DNA of 64,000 bases, taken from Christiangramia aestuarii (GTDB taxonomy: Bacteria; Bacteroidota; Bacteroidia; Flavobacteriales; Flavobacteriaceae). The stretch covers positions 473,771 through 537,770 of the forward strand of contig NZ_VJVW01000004.1 in assembly GCF_009735585.1 (NCBI RefSeq), written 5' to 3'. The notes beneath the pieces were generated by a model, which was given only the letters and a program-made list of their open reading frames with translations, made no database searches and had not been told where the DNA came from. Below are positions 25,517 through 34,301 of this stretch, piece after piece; the stretch's first letter is position 1, and each line of letters opens with the position of its first letter. The position numbers were made by a program, and so were the translations under genes.

Positions 25517-26035
25517 ATGCGAAGGTTAATAATTATCCTGGTTAGTATCTGTTCGTTTATCACAAGCGGACAGGAGCAGGAAAGCTTTAATATTACAGGT
25601 GGAGCTGGACTTTTGGAACTGTTCCATATTGGTGGGAGATTTCAGTTAGACCAGTCCGAATTAGGATTTAATATAGGAACCGTACCCTCACCAGATGAAG
25701 ATATTATTTCGCTCCAGGCCAATTACCTTTATCATTTTGGAGGTTCCTCCGATCTCTCGGCCAGGCGCCCTTGGTATCTAAGAGGTGGCTTTACTTTTAT
25801 CAGGTCAGATACTGAGTTCGAGCTTACTAAATATTCAATAGTGGATCTCAGAATTGGAAGAGATTTCAATTTTTCTGAAAAATTCGGAGTTCAGATCGAT
25901 TTAGGACCTGCCTATGTGATTTCTGAAGATGTGAGAGAAAAACAAGACACTGATGATTTTTGGTTTTTCTTTGATATCGACCTTGAAAATGAAGTCCTTC
26001 CGGTTATCTGTTTTACGTTTTATTACAGGATTTGA
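25517..26035 (+). CDS. Secreted protein of unknown function, probable small outer-membrane beta-barrel
   Basis: 172 residues. Hydrophobic N-terminus with signal-peptide features (LIIILVSICSFITSGQ). The rest alternates polar and hydrophobic residues in short stretches, as in small beta-barrels: FNITGGAGLLELFHIGGRFQ, ISLQANYLYHFGG, RPWYLRGGFTFIRS, FGVQIDLGPAYVIS. It ends in FTFYYRI, an aromatic-rich final strand. I do not recognise a family. It stands alone after a tRNA terminator, with no evident partner gene. Confidence 0.7.
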   Translation: MRRLIIILVSICSFITSGQEQESFNITGGAGLLELFHIGGRFQLDQSELGFNIGTVPSPDEDIISLQANYLYHFGGSSDLSARRPWYLRGGFTFIRSDTEFELTKYSIVDLRIGRDFNFSEKFGVQIDLGPAYVISEDVREKQDTDDFWFFFDIDLENEVLPVICFTFYYRI

Positions 26036-26471
26036 TAAATAGAATTTACTATCCGACAGATCCAATCTTCAAATAATCATTGAATTCAATCTTTAATTCA
26101 ACATTAGTTAAAGTTCATCTGCTGCAGAAATTATGTATAATTCTTGGATACATTTAATCCCCTGGTATTTTTAAAATAATTAAAGAAAATTTTGGATTTG
26201 CATTAACCTATTATATAACTTTGATAAACCCTGAAGTGATTGATTTTTAAGTGTCTGTAGATTTTTATTTTTTCTGACCCAAACAGAAATGATCAAAATT
26301 AAAATCTTTTACTATATATAATACGTATGTTTTTTTGAATTCAGTATTTTGAAGCTAAGCTAACTTAGGCTATCATCGCGGTGGCATAAAGAAAAGCCTT
26401 ACATTAGGCACTGAATTGTTTAGAAAAAAAGTAAATTAGAGGCATACGCCGATAATATCAACTGGTTATCA
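26036..26471. other. 436-base AT-rich intergenic region
   Basis: No ORF of note. It contains a possible promoter: TAACTTTG at 26216-26223 with TTTG at 26191-26194, 21 bases apart, on the plus strand. It also contains a GC-richer block with competing hairpins (26353-26409, listed separately). The long leader would belong to the small sorted protein at 26472. Confidence 0.6.
26353..26409 (+). other. Candidate structured leader with mutually exclusive hairpins
   Basis: Segment AGCCT at 26395-26399 can pair with AGGCT at 26367-26371, enclosing 23 bases. Its GCCT part can instead pair with AGGC at 26406-26409. A small CTAAG/CTTAG hairpin sits just before. Competing pairings in a leader are typical of regulatory RNAs, but the stems are short and could be chance. 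Confidence 0.25.
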
Positions 26472-26768
26472 ATGGCCCGAATTAGAACAATATTTCTGAT
26501 TTTGATCCTTTCTCTAGGGGTGAGTATCTATGCTTATCCTCCACAGGATGAAAAAGGTCCACCCGAGCCTAATAAACAGCAAAGTGGTCGTCGCGGCCCG
26601 CCATGTGATCCAGGAAATGGGAATGGTGGCGGTAATGGACAAGGTGTTCCACCGCCTCCTGGTCTATGTCTTCCCATAGACGATTATGTGTATGTGTTAA
26701 TGGCCGTAGGCGTAATGTACGGTTGTTACAGGCTTCGGGATTTTGAGAATACTAAGACAGCTCAGTGA
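26472..26768 (+). CDS. Small secreted Pro/Gly-rich protein with PID-CTERM-like sorting tail
   Basis: 98 residues in three parts. The signal peptide is MARIRTIFLILILSLGVSIYAYP. The middle part, about residues 24-65, is rich in Pro, Gly and Asn (GPPCDPGNGNGGGNGQGVPPPP). The tail LPIDDYVYVLMAVGVMYGCY is a PID motif plus hydrophobic helix, followed by basic RLRDFENTK. This tripartite end resembles the PID-CTERM sorting signal I know from flavobacterial proteins, analogous to PEP-CTERM/exosortase substrates. If so, the tail is recognised by a membrane sorting enzyme encoded elsewhere. The 3' end overlaps ribE on the other strand by 17 bases. Function beyond sorting is unknown. Confidence 0.7.
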   Translation: MARIRTIFLILILSLGVSIYAYPPQDEKGPPEPNKQQSGRRGPPCDPGNGNGGGNGQGVPPPPGLCLPIDDYVYVLMAVGVMYGCYRLRDFENTKTAQ

Positions 26769-27339
26769 TCCTCTTCACATATTTGCCTATTACATCAAAT
26801 TCAAGATTTACCACATCTCCCTTTTTTAGATGCTTAAAAGTGGTATGCTCGTAGGTATAAGGGATTATTGCGACGCTAAACTGAGTCTTTTTGGAATTCA
26901 CCACCGTTAGGCTCACTCCGTTCACGGTGATCGAACCCTTTTCTATGGTAAGATTTCCAATATTAGGATCGTATTCAAAAGTGAAGTGCCAGCTCCCATC
27001 GGCCTCCTCAATATTTATGCAGGTTGCGGTCTGGTCTACATGACCCTGCACAATATGGCCATCGAGCCGGTCGCCTAATTTCATGCCTCTTTCCAGGTTT
27101 ACAGGATCCCCGGCTTTTAAAGTGCCCAGGTTGGTTTTTTCAAGGGTTTCCTTAACCGCAGTAACCATATATTCTTCATCCTGTAGGGAAACTACTGTAA
27201 GACAGGTTCCGTTATGAGACACGCTCTGGTCTATTTTAAGCTCGGGAGTCATTTTAGCCTTTACCTTAATATCCAGGTTACTACCAGATTCTTTGATTTC
27301 AGTGATTTTTCCTATCTCTTCAACTATCCCTGTGAACAT
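26752..27339 (-). CDS. ribE: Riboflavin synthase, alpha chain
   Basis: 195 residues made of two lumazine-binding repeats. The N-terminal repeat is MFTGIVEEIGKI through SVSHNGTCLTVVSL and ERGMKLGDRLDGHIVQGHVD. The second repeat includes KGSITVNGVSLTVV. The MFTGIVE start and the GHxVQGHVD motif are diagnostic. It dismutates two 6,7-dimethyl-8-ribityllumazine molecules to riboflavin. It stands alone, divergent from pdxA. No FMN riboswitch fits in the 61-base gap. Confidence 0.96.
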   Translation of the reverse strand: MFTGIVEEIGKITEIKESGSNLDIKVKAKMTPELKIDQSVSHNGTCLTVVSLQDEEYMVTAVKETLEKTNLGTLKAGDPVNLERGMKLGDRLDGHIVQGHVDQTATCINIEEADGSWHFTFEYDPNIGNLTIEKGSITVNGVSLTVVNSKKTQFSVAIIPYTYEHTTFKHLKKGDVVNLEFDVIGKYVKRITELS

Positions 27340-27358
27340 GCTTTTCTATAATAATGGT

Positions 27359-27366
27359 TACATTTG
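27359..27366 (+). promoter_or_regulatory. Promoter -7 element of pdxA
   Basis: TACATTTG fits TAnnTTTG and lies 34 bases before the pdxA start in the ribE-pdxA divergent gap. No good -33 partner is visible. Confidence 0.45.
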
Positions 27367-27400
27367 TGTGTAAAATTAAAATATTATATCGGGAAACTTT

Positions 27401-28447
27401 ATGAAACAAGATGAAATGATCAAACTGGGAATTAGTATTGGTGATCTAAATGGGATTGGTAGCGAGATTGTACTTAAGACCTTTGATGATTCCAGGATGC
27501 TGGATTTTTGTACCCCGATTATCTTTGCGAACACCAAGATCCTTAATTTTTTAAAGAAGCAATATAAACTGTCCCTGCATTTTCAGGGAATAGATCATCC
27601 TTCTAATGCCATAGACGGGAAAGTGAACGTAGTGAACGTTTGGAAGGAAAATGTGAATATCAATTTTGGAGAAGAAGATACCAAAATAGGGGAATACGCT
27701 TTCAGGTCACTGGAAGCGGCTACTGCAGCTTTGAAGAAGGACGAGATAGATGTGCTGGTTACGGCTCCTATCAATAAAGCGACCATACAGTCAGACAAGT
27801 TCAAATTCCCGGGTCATACAGATTACCTGGCCCGTGAACTGGGAGGCGAAAGTCTTATGTTCATGATCACCGACAATCTAAAGGTTGGTTTGCTAACAGA
27901 CCATGTTGCACTTAAGGACATCGCTTCGGTAATCACGCCAGATCTAATCGAGAAAAAGATCAGGACCATACAGGAGACCCTGAAGAAAGATTTCAGGATA
28001 AGAAAGCCTAAGATCGCGGTTTTAGGCATTAATCCTCATAGCGGAGATAATGGTTTGATAGGAAAGGAAGATGAGGAAGTACTGAAGCCTACTATTAAAA
28101 AATTAAGGGATAAAGGAGACCTGGTATTTGGACCATATGCCGCAGACAGTTTCTTCGGAACCAAGAATTACAAGAATTTTGATGCGGTTATCGCTTCCTA
28201 TCACGACCAGGGACTGGTGCCATTTAAAACTCTTTCCTTCGGAAGAGGAGTTAATTTCACCGCCGGACTTTCCAAGGTAAGGACTTCCCCAGATCATGGA
28301 ACTGCTTTTGAGATCGCGGGCAAGAACGAGGCTAATTTAAATTCATTTAAAGAAGCTGTGTTTAAGGGAATTGAGATCTATAAAGCCAGGGAAGAATACA
28401 AGGAGCTAACCGAAAACCCATTAAAGAAACAAGGGAAGAAGATATAA
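27401..28447 (+). CDS. pdxA: 4-hydroxythreonine-4-phosphate dehydrogenase
   Basis: 348 residues. PdxA features: ISIGDLNGIGSEIVLKTF near the start, VTAPINKATIQSDKFKFPGHTDYLA with the conserved metal-site His, HVALKDI, GINPHSGDNGLIG and YHDQGLVPFKTLSFGRGVNFTAGLS (28198-28272). It oxidises 4-phosphohydroxy-L-threonine in pyridoxal phosphate synthesis. The start at 27401 has another in-frame ATG at 27416 five codons later, and either could be used. It is followed by the yceD-rpmF cluster, which has its own promoter. Confidence 0.96.
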   Translation: MKQDEMIKLGISIGDLNGIGSEIVLKTFDDSRMLDFCTPIIFANTKILNFLKKQYKLSLHFQGIDHPSNAIDGKVNVVNVWKENVNINFGEEDTKIGEYAFRSLEAATAALKKDEIDVLVTAPINKATIQSDKFKFPGHTDYLARELGGESLMFMITDNLKVGLLTDHVALKDIASVITPDLIEKKIRTIQETLKKDFRIRKPKIAVLGINPHSGDNGLIGKEDEEVLKPTIKKLRDKGDLVFGPYAADSFFGTKNYKNFDAVIASYHDQGLVPFKTLSFGRGVNFTAGLSKVRTSPDHGTAFEIAGKNEANLNSFKEAVFKGIEIYKAREEYKELTENPLKKQGKKI

Positions 28448-28490
28448 ACAAAAATTTGTTTATAAAAAGAGCATAATTGATTAATTTTTA

Positions 28491-28498
28491 TATCTTTG
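28491..28498 (+). promoter_or_regulatory. Promoter -7 element of yceD-rpmF
   Basis: TATCTTTG matches TAnnTTTG 44 bases upstream of yceD, in an AT-rich block right after pdxA. The -33 element is not clear. Confidence 0.5.
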
Positions 28499-28542
28499 CA
28501 CCCGCCTTAACGGAAACGTTGGGCACTCAAAACTGAGGAGAG

Positions 28543-29076
28543 ATGAGGAATTTAGCAGAGTTTACAATTCCTTTCAAGGGATTAAAGCTTGGAAAGCACC
28601 AGTTTGAGTATGAGCTAGATAACAGGTTCTTTGAACATTTTGAGTACGAGGAATTCAATAGCGCCGATGTAAAGATTGACCTGTTGTTCGAAAAGAAAAG
28701 CACCATGATGGAGCTTACCTTTAGGGCGACGGGAACAGTAAATGTTAACTGTGATCTTACTAATGAGCCTTATGACCAGCCGATAGACAATGAACTATTC
28801 CTGGTAATAAAGTTCGGTGATGAATTCAATAACGAAGATGAAGATCTACTAATTATTCCTCATGGGGAATATGAAGTGAATATTCAGCAATATATTTATG
28901 AGTTAGTCGTACTTTCGGTGCCTCAAAAGAGGATTCACCCGGGAGTGGAAGACGGCACATTAAAGTCTGAAGTACTCGATAAGCTAGAAGAGCTTAGTTT
29001 GAAAAATCAGAAAAAGAAGAAAGAGGATGATATAGATCCTCGCTGGGACAAATTAAAAAATTTACTAAACGAATAA
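28543..29076 (+). CDS. DUF177 protein, YceD family
   Basis: 177 residues. It starts with MRNLAEFTIPFKGLKLGKHQ, and the core has FRATGTVNVNCDLTNEPYDQPI, the conserved Cys region of YceD/DUF177. The C-terminus is charged (NQKKKKEDDIDPRWDKLKNL), with the DPRWxxLKxL ending common in the family. YceD sits upstream of rpmF in most bacteria and has been linked to 23S rRNA and ribosome formation. The exact role is unresolved. Here rpmF follows 13 bases later. Confidence 0.93.
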   Translation: MRNLAEFTIPFKGLKLGKHQFEYELDNRFFEHFEYEEFNSADVKIDLLFEKKSTMMELTFRATGTVNVNCDLTNEPYDQPIDNELFLVIKFGDEFNNEDEDLLIIPHGEYEVNIQQYIYELVVLSVPQKRIHPGVEDGTLKSEVLDKLEELSLKNQKKKKEDDIDPRWDKLKNLLNE

Positions 29077-29089
29077 TTAATAGGAAGCC

Positions 29090-29287
29090 ATGGCACATCC
29101 AAAGAGAAAAATCTCTAAAACCAGAAGAGATAAGAGAAGAACACATTATAAAGCTTCAGCTCCAAAAGTGGCTGTAGATTCTGTAACAGGTGAAGCACAC
29201 CTTTATCACAGAGCTCACTGGCACGAGGGTAAACTTTATTACCGTGGTCAGGTATTGATAGATAATACCGAAGAAATAGAGGCTTAA
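29090..29287 (+). CDS. rpmF: 50S ribosomal protein L32
   Basis: 65 residues, very basic, with [20 protein letters not shown] at the N-terminus, the classic L32 opening, and [18 protein letters not shown] later. The four-Cys zinc ribbon of some L32 proteins is absent, as in the Cys-minus form. Followed by a terminator. Confidence 0.97.
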   Translation: MAHPKRKISKTRRDKRRTHYKASAPKVAVDSVTGEAHLYHRAHWHEGKLYYRGQVLIDNTEEIEA

Positions 29288-29316
29288 TAAGCGTTTAGAG
29301 CTTCAAAGATTAACAG

Positions 29317-29347
29317 GAACTCTCACATTGTGGGAGTTTTTTGTTTT
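29317..29347 (+). terminator. Terminator after rpmF
   Basis: AACTCTCACA and TGTGGGAGTT (one mismatch) form a stem, followed by a T-rich stretch. It partly separates rpmF from fabH. Confidence 0.7.
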
Positions 29348-29467
29348 TAGTTGATTAAGTCCTAAAAAGACCTTAATTTGCACGCCGGTTAAATTATAAT
29401 TTAGTAATTTTCTATCTAAGGAATAGAATTGCAGAGGGCCGGTGAAGGGTGAATTAAATCCAAACTT

Positions 29468-30466
29468 ATGAGTAAAATCACGGCAGCGATTACAGCTGTA
29501 GGTGCTTACGTACCTGAGGATGTTTTAACCAACAAGATGTTGGAAGAGATGGTGGATACAAACGATGAATGGATTACCACCAGAACAGGAATTAAAGAGA
29601 GACGAATCCTGAAAGATCCCAAAAAAGGAACTTCATTTTTAGCCATACAGGCGGCCAAAGACATACTTCGCAAGACCAACCTGGACCCAAAAGATATAGA
29701 TTTAATAATTATGGCGACGGCCACTCCAGATATGCCCGTAGCTTCTACTGGTGTACACGTGGCGACCGAAATAGGTGCGACAAACGCATTTTCTTACGAC
29801 CTGCAGGCAGCATGCTCCAGTTTTTTATATGGAATGTCTACCGCCGCAGCATATATTGAATCAGGTAGATATAAAAAAGTATTATTGATCGGGGCAGATA
29901 AGATGTCATCGATCATCGATTATACAGACAGGACCACCTGTATCATCTTTGGAGATGGAGCGGGAGCCGTTCTTATGGAGCCAAATACCGAAGGGCTAGG
30001 GCTTCAGGACGAACTTCTAAGAAGTGATTCCATTGGACGTGAATCTTTAAAGATCGAAGCCGGAGGATCTATAACTCCTCCTACCGAAGAGACCGTGGCT
30101 AAAAAGCTGCATTTTGTTCAGCAGGATGGTAAAACGGTATTTAAATTCGCCGTTTCCAACATGGCCGGGGTGAGCGAAGAGATCATGAAGAGGAACGATC
30201 TTTCTAATGAAGATGTGAACTGGCTGGTGGCACACCAGGCAAATAAACGAATCATAGACGCAACAGCAAAAAGAATGGGTCTTAACGATGAGTCTAAGGT
30301 CTTGATGAACATCCAGAGATATGGAAATACCACCTCTGCGACCTTACCATTATTGCTTAGCGATTACGAGAAGAATTTTAAAAAAGGAGATAATTTAATA
30401 TTTGCCTCTTTTGGAGGTGGCTTCACATGGGGAGCTACTTACCTTAAATGGGCTTATAACTCATAA
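29468..30466 (+). CDS. fabH: 3-oxoacyl-[acyl-carrier-protein] synthase III
   Basis: 332 residues. Catalytic triad: Cys116 in QAACSSFLYG, His256 in VAHQANKRI, Asn287 in RYGNTTSA. The thiolase-fold ending FASFGGGFTWGATYLKW is typical. FabH condenses an acyl-CoA primer with malonyl-ACP to start fatty acid synthesis. Unlike in E. coli, no plsX gene lies between rpmF and fabH. The accB and accC genes follow directly and supply malonyl-CoA. Confidence 0.97.
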   Translation: MSKITAAITAVGAYVPEDVLTNKMLEEMVDTNDEWITTRTGIKERRILKDPKKGTSFLAIQAAKDILRKTNLDPKDIDLIIMATATPDMPVASTGVHVATEIGATNAFSYDLQAACSSFLYGMSTAAAYIESGRYKKVLLIGADKMSSIIDYTDRTTCIIFGDGAGAVLMEPNTEGLGLQDELLRSDSIGRESLKIEAGGSITPPTEETVAKKLHFVQQDGKTVFKFAVSNMAGVSEEIMKRNDLSNEDVNWLVAHQANKRIIDATAKRMGLNDESKVLMNIQRYGNTTSATLPLLLSDYEKNFKKGDNLIFASFGGGFTWGATYLKWAYNS

Positions 30467-30484
30467 AAACCAACACCAATTATT

Positions 30485-30985
30485 ATGGATTTAAAGGAAA
30501 TTCAGAACCTGATAAAATTTGTAGCCAAGTCTGGCGCAAGCGAGGTGAAACTGGAAACAGGTGATGTAAAGATTACCATTAGAACAGGTTCAGACGAAAA
30601 GGAAACTACCATAGTACAGCAGGTTCCGCAGCAAATGCCACAGCAAATGGCGGCACCACAGCCACAGCAGCAACAGGCTCCTGCTCCACAGGAAAGCCCT
30701 GCTCCACAAAAAGAATCTAAAGATTCTGGCGATGATGAATCAAAATATATCACTGTAAAGTCTCCAATTATCGGGACTTTCTACAGAAAACCTTCTCCAG
30801 ACAAGCCAACTTTCTGCGAAGTAGGAGATACGGTAAAAGAAGGAGACGTGCTTTGTATCATTGAAGCAATGAAGCTCTTCAATGAGATCGAAAGTGAGGT
30901 TTCAGGAAAAATAGTAAAAGTACTGGTAGACGATTCTTCTCCTGTAGAGTTCGATCAGCCTTTATTTTTGGTTGATCCATCATAA
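30485..30985 (+). CDS. accB: Biotin carboxyl carrier protein of acetyl-CoA carboxylase
   Basis: 166 residues. The N-terminal dimerisation segment is [21 protein letters not shown] Gln/Pro/Ala-rich linker spans about 45-80. The biotinyl domain has EAMKLFNE with Lys130 as the biotin site. It starts 18 bases after fabH and is followed by accC after 67 bases. It carries the carboxyl group between biotin carboxylase and the carboxyltransferase. Confidence 0.97.
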   Translation: MDLKEIQNLIKFVAKSGASEVKLETGDVKITIRTGSDEKETTIVQQVPQQMPQQMAAPQPQQQQAPAPQESPAPQKESKDSGDDESKYITVKSPIIGTFYRKPSPDKPTFCEVGDTVKEGDVLCIIEAMKLFNEIESEVSGKIVKVLVDDSSPVEFDQPLFLVDPS

Positions 30986-31052
30986 TTTACTGCCCGTTTT
31001 AACAACTGCAAGCCCTCAAAAAAGGGCTTCAGAACTTTAAAAGCAACTAGGT

Positions 31053-32402
31053 ATGTTTAAGAAAATATTGATTGCCAACAGAGGGGAGATCGCGCTTCGT
31101 GTTATCCGTACCTGTAAAGAAATGGGTATAAAAACGGTCGCGGTATATTCTACGGCAGATGCTGAAAGTCTGCACGTAAGATTTGCTGATGAAGCCGTAT
31201 GTATAGGACCTGCGCCGAGTAACCTTTCTTATCTGAAAATATCGAATATCATTGCCGCAGCAGAGATCACCAATGCCGATGCAATTCATCCGGGATATGG
31301 GTTCCTGTCTGAGAACGCCAAGTTCTCCAAGATCTGTGAAGAGCACGATATCAAGTTTATCGGGGCTTCTCCCGAAATGATCTCTAAAATGGGGGACAAG
31401 GCGACTGCAAAAGCTACCATGAGAGCTGCAGGCGTGCCATGTGTTCCAGGTTCAGAAGGGATCCTGAAAGATTATAAAGAATGCCTTAAGCTGGCCAAGG
31501 AGATCGGATTTCCGGTAATGTTGAAAGCTACTGCCGGAGGTGGTGGTAAGGGAATGCGTGCCGTTTGGAAAGAGGAGGATCTTGAACCGGCATGGGAATC
31601 GGCTAGAAAAGAGGCTGAAGCATCCTTTGGAAATGATGGGATGTATATGGAAAAGCTTATTGAAGAGCCACGCCATATCGAGATCCAGATCGTAGGAGAC
31701 AGCAGCGGAAAAGCCTGTCACCTTTCTGAAAGGGATTGTTCGGTACAACGCCGTCACCAGAAATTAACTGAAGAGACCCCTTCTCCATTCATGACCGATA
31801 CCCTTCGTAAGAAGATGGGTGAGGCCGCGGTGAAGGCTGCAGAATTCATCAAGTATGAAGGAGCAGGAACCGTGGAATTCCTTGTAGATAAACATAGGAA
31901 TTTCTACTTCATGGAGATGAACACCCGTATACAGGTAGAGCACCCAATTACCGAGCAGGTAATAGATTATGACCTTATTCGCGAGCAGATCCTTGTGGCT
32001 GCCGGGGTGCCAATTTCAGGAAAGAACTACTTCCCGCAATTGCATTCTATAGAGTGCAGGATCAATGCGGAAGATCCATATCACAATTTCCGTCCGTCTC
32101 CAGGGAAGATCACCAATCTTCATGCACCGGGAGGTCACGGGGTAAGAATAGATACCCACGTTTACAGCGGGTATATCATTCCGCCAAACTATGATTCCAT
32201 GATCGCTAAATTGATCACCACCGCCCAGACCAGGGAAGAGGCGATCAATAAAATGAAGCGTGCCCTGGATGAGTTCGTGATCGAAGGTATCAAGACCACG
32301 ATCCCGTTCCACAGGCAGCTGATGGATCATCCGGATTATATCGAAGGAAATTATACCACTAAATTCATGGAAGATTTCAAGATGAAACCCATGGAAGAGT
32401 AA
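31053..32402 (+). CDS. accC: Biotin carboxylase subunit of acetyl-CoA carboxylase
   Basis: 449 residues, the normal length for Acc[20 protein letters not shown] at the start, [13 protein letters not shown], the ATP-grasp glycine loop [11 protein letters not shown], and the active-site [14 protein letters not shown]. It carboxylates the biotin of AccB with bicarbonate and ATP. It ends the fabH-accBC unit, which is closed by two tandem terminators. Confidence 0.97.
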   Translation: MFKKILIANRGEIALRVIRTCKEMGIKTVAVYSTADAESLHVRFADEAVCIGPAPSNLSYLKISNIIAAAEITNADAIHPGYGFLSENAKFSKICEEHDIKFIGASPEMISKMGDKATAKATMRAAGVPCVPGSEGILKDYKECLKLAKEIGFPVMLKATAGGGGKGMRAVWKEEDLEPAWESARKEAEASFGNDGMYMEKLIEEPRHIEIQIVGDSSGKACHLSERDCSVQRRHQKLTEETPSPFMTDTLRKKMGEAAVKAAEFIKYEGAGTVEFLVDKHRNFYFMEMNTRIQVEHPITEQVIDYDLIREQILVAAGVPISGKNYFPQLHSIECRINAEDPYHNFRPSPGKITNLHAPGGHGVRIDTHVYSGYIIPPNYDSMIAKLITTAQTREEAINKMKRALDEFVIEGIKTTIPFHRQLMDHPDYIEGNYTTKFMEDFKMKPMEE

Positions 32403-32407
32403 CAAGA

Positions 32408-32435
32408 TCAACCCCGGAATTCCGGGGTTTTTTTA
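32408..32435 (+). terminator. First of two tandem terminators after accC
   Basis: AACCCCGGAATTCCGGGGTT forms a perfect GC-rich hairpin followed by a T tract. Confidence 0.85.
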
Positions 32436-32448
32436 TGCTTAAATTATG

Positions 32449-32484
32449 ACCTCCAGCCTTCCCGATAGCTTGGAGGTTTTTTGT
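32449..32484 (+). terminator. Second tandem terminator after accC
   Basis: ACCTCCA near 32449 pairs with TGGAGGT at 32471-32477, followed by TTTTTTG. It lies 13 bases after the first terminator, giving a strong stop before the FAD oxidoreductase gene. Confidence 0.7.
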
Positions 32485-32511
32485 ATTTTCAGCCTTAGAA
32501 AATACTAACCC

Positions 32512-33633
32512 ATGAATTTTTCTTTCTGGGAAACCGATTCCTGGTTTTCCAATATCGATTATTGTATCGTTGGCAGTGGCATCACCGGGCTTAATGCGGC
32601 GCTAAGGCTGAAGCAGGCTGAACCCGGATCCAGGGTGCTTATCCTGGAAAAAGGCATGTTGCCGGAAGGTGCCAGCACCAAGAATGCCGGATTTGCCTGT
32701 TTCGGAAGTATTTCAGAGATCCTGGACGATCTTAAGACACATTCCCCCCAGGAGGTGGTAGAATTGGTTCAGAAGCGGAAAAGAGGCCTGGAATTGCTCC
32801 GGAAGAACCTGGGAGACGATGTGATCGATTACCAGGAAAAAGGAGGATATGAGCTATTTACTGAAGCCGATAAAGAACTTTACGAAGAATGCCTGCAACG
32901 TATCCCTCAAATAAATGAACTTTTACAACCGGTATTCCGGGAAGATGTGTTTGAAGTTGCCGAGAATAAATTCGGTTTCCGGAAAATTCAGCCTAAACTG
33001 GTGTTCAATAAGTTCGAGGGGCAGATAGATACCGGGAAAATGATGAGCGCTTTGGTAAAAAAGGCTATAGAAAAAGGGATAAGGATCCTTAATGGAGTTG
33101 AGGTGAGATCTTTCGAACAATCTAAGAATGGTGTAAATATAAATACTCCAGGCTTCAGCATTAAGGCTCAAAAACTGATCATAGCCACTAATGGCTTTGC
33201 ATCCAGGCTGGGCATAGATGAGGTAAAACCTGCCCGTGCCCAGGTGCTGGTCACCAAACCCATACAGAACCTTCCTTTTGAAGGTACTTTCCACCTGGAC
33301 AAGGGATATTATTATTTCCGAAATATCGGGGATAGGGTATTGTTCGGTGGCGGAAGAAACCTTGATTTTAAGACGGAAGAAACTGACGAGACCGGCCTGA
33401 CCGATCTCATCCAGAATAAATTGAGGGAATTACTCGAGACCTGTATCCTGCCCGAAACCGAATTCGAGATCCAGCAGTCCTGGAGCGGCATCATGGGGGT
33501 AGGAGCACAAAAGAAACCAATAATAAAAGAGCTTTCTAAGAACGTCTTTTGCGGGGTACGTCTCGGCGGAATGGGGATTGCCATTGGCAGCCTGATAGGA
33601 AAGGAAATCGCAGAACTAGCCATAAGATCATGA
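32512..33633 (+). CDS. FAD-dependent oxidoreductase (DAO family)
   Basis: 373 residues. The Rossmann motif near the N-terminus is YCIVGSGITGLNAALRL, followed by the acidic strand end VLILEKG. EGASTKNAGFACFGS resembles the flavin-contacting segment of glycine oxidase and D-amino-acid dehydrogenase relatives. The C-terminal GVRLGGMGIAIGSLIGKEIA is the second nucleotide-binding part. It probably oxidises an amine or amino acid, but the substrate is not readable. Its stop overlaps the mtgA start (ATGA), so the two genes are co-transcribed. Confidence 0.88.
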   Translation: MNFSFWETDSWFSNIDYCIVGSGITGLNAALRLKQAEPGSRVLILEKGMLPEGASTKNAGFACFGSISEILDDLKTHSPQEVVELVQKRKRGLELLRKNLGDDVIDYQEKGGYELFTEADKELYEECLQRIPQINELLQPVFREDVFEVAENKFGFRKIQPKLVFNKFEGQIDTGKMMSALVKKAIEKGIRILNGVEVRSFEQSKNGVNINTPGFSIKAQKLIIATNGFASRLGIDEVKPARAQVLVTKPIQNLPFEGTFHLDKGYYYFRNIGDRVLFGGGRNLDFKTEETDETGLTDLIQNKLRELLETCILPETEFEIQQSWSGIMGVGAQKKPIIKELSKNVFCGVRLGGMGIAIGSLIGKEIAELAIRS

Positions 33634-34301
33634 TGAAAAAATTTTTCAGATTTATTTTCAAGGTCCTTTTAGGTCTTTTCCTTTTTAGCATCCTCATCGT
33701 GGTGGTTTATAAGTTCGTGCCGGTGCCTTTCACGCCATTGATGGCGATACGATATTTCGAAAACCCCGAGGAGCCAATAGAGCATGACTGGGTACCAATA
33801 GAAGATATTTCAAGACATCTTCAGTTAGCGGTTATAGCAAGTGAAGACCAGAATTTTGAAAAACATAATGGTTTCGATTTCGAGGCGATTCAAAAAGCCA
33901 TGGAAGATAACCGTTCCGGAAGGAAGATACGTGGTGCTTCCACCATCTCGCAGCAAACGGCTAAGAACGTTTTCCTTTGGCCCAGCCGTACCTGGTTCAG
34001 AAAAGGAATGGAAGCCTATTTTACTTTTCTAATCGAGATGCTGTGGAGCAAAGAGCGTATCCTTGAAGTTTACCTGAATTCCATTGAAATGGGAAAAGGC
34101 GTTTATGGTGCCCAGGCTGCCTCGCTCCACTGGTTTAAAAAAGATGCATCCAAACTTGGCCCATATGAAGCTGCCGCCATCGCCGCTGTCCTGCCAAACC
34201 CACGGGAATACAGGGCAAATCCAGCCAGCAGTTTTATACAAAGGAGAAAGAATTGGATCGTACGGCAGATGCAGAACTACGGAAAATTCATGCTGGAATA
34301 A
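33630..34301 (+). CDS. mtgA: Monofunctional biosynthetic peptidoglycan transglycosylase (GT51)
   Basis: 223 residues from the ATG at 33630, which overlaps the upstream stop as ATGA. A second ATG follows at once at 33633. One membrane helix spans about residues 6-28. GT51 motifs: VIASEDQNFEKHNGFDF with the catalytic Glu, RGASTISQQTAKNVFLW and IEMLWSKERILEVYLNSIEM. The length matches MtgA, with no transpeptidase domain. It polymerises lipid II into glycan strands in the inner membrane. The next gene starts within its stop codon (TAATG). Confidence 0.95.
   Translation: MMKKFFRFIFKVLLGLFLFSILIVVVYKFVPVPFTPLMAIRYFENPEEPIEHDWVPIEDISRHLQLAVIASEDQNFEKHNGFDFEAIQKAMEDNRSGRKIRGASTISQQTAKNVFLWPSRTWFRKGMEAYFTFLIEMLWSKERILEVYLNSIEMGKGVYGAQAASLHWFKKDASKLGPYEAAAIAAVLPNPREYRANPASSFIQRRKNWIVRQMQNYGKFMLE

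Noticed and set aside
27340..27400. FMN riboswitch upstream of ribE
   Set aside because: The gap is only 61 bases, too short for the conserved FMN aptamer, and no RFN-like segments are visible.
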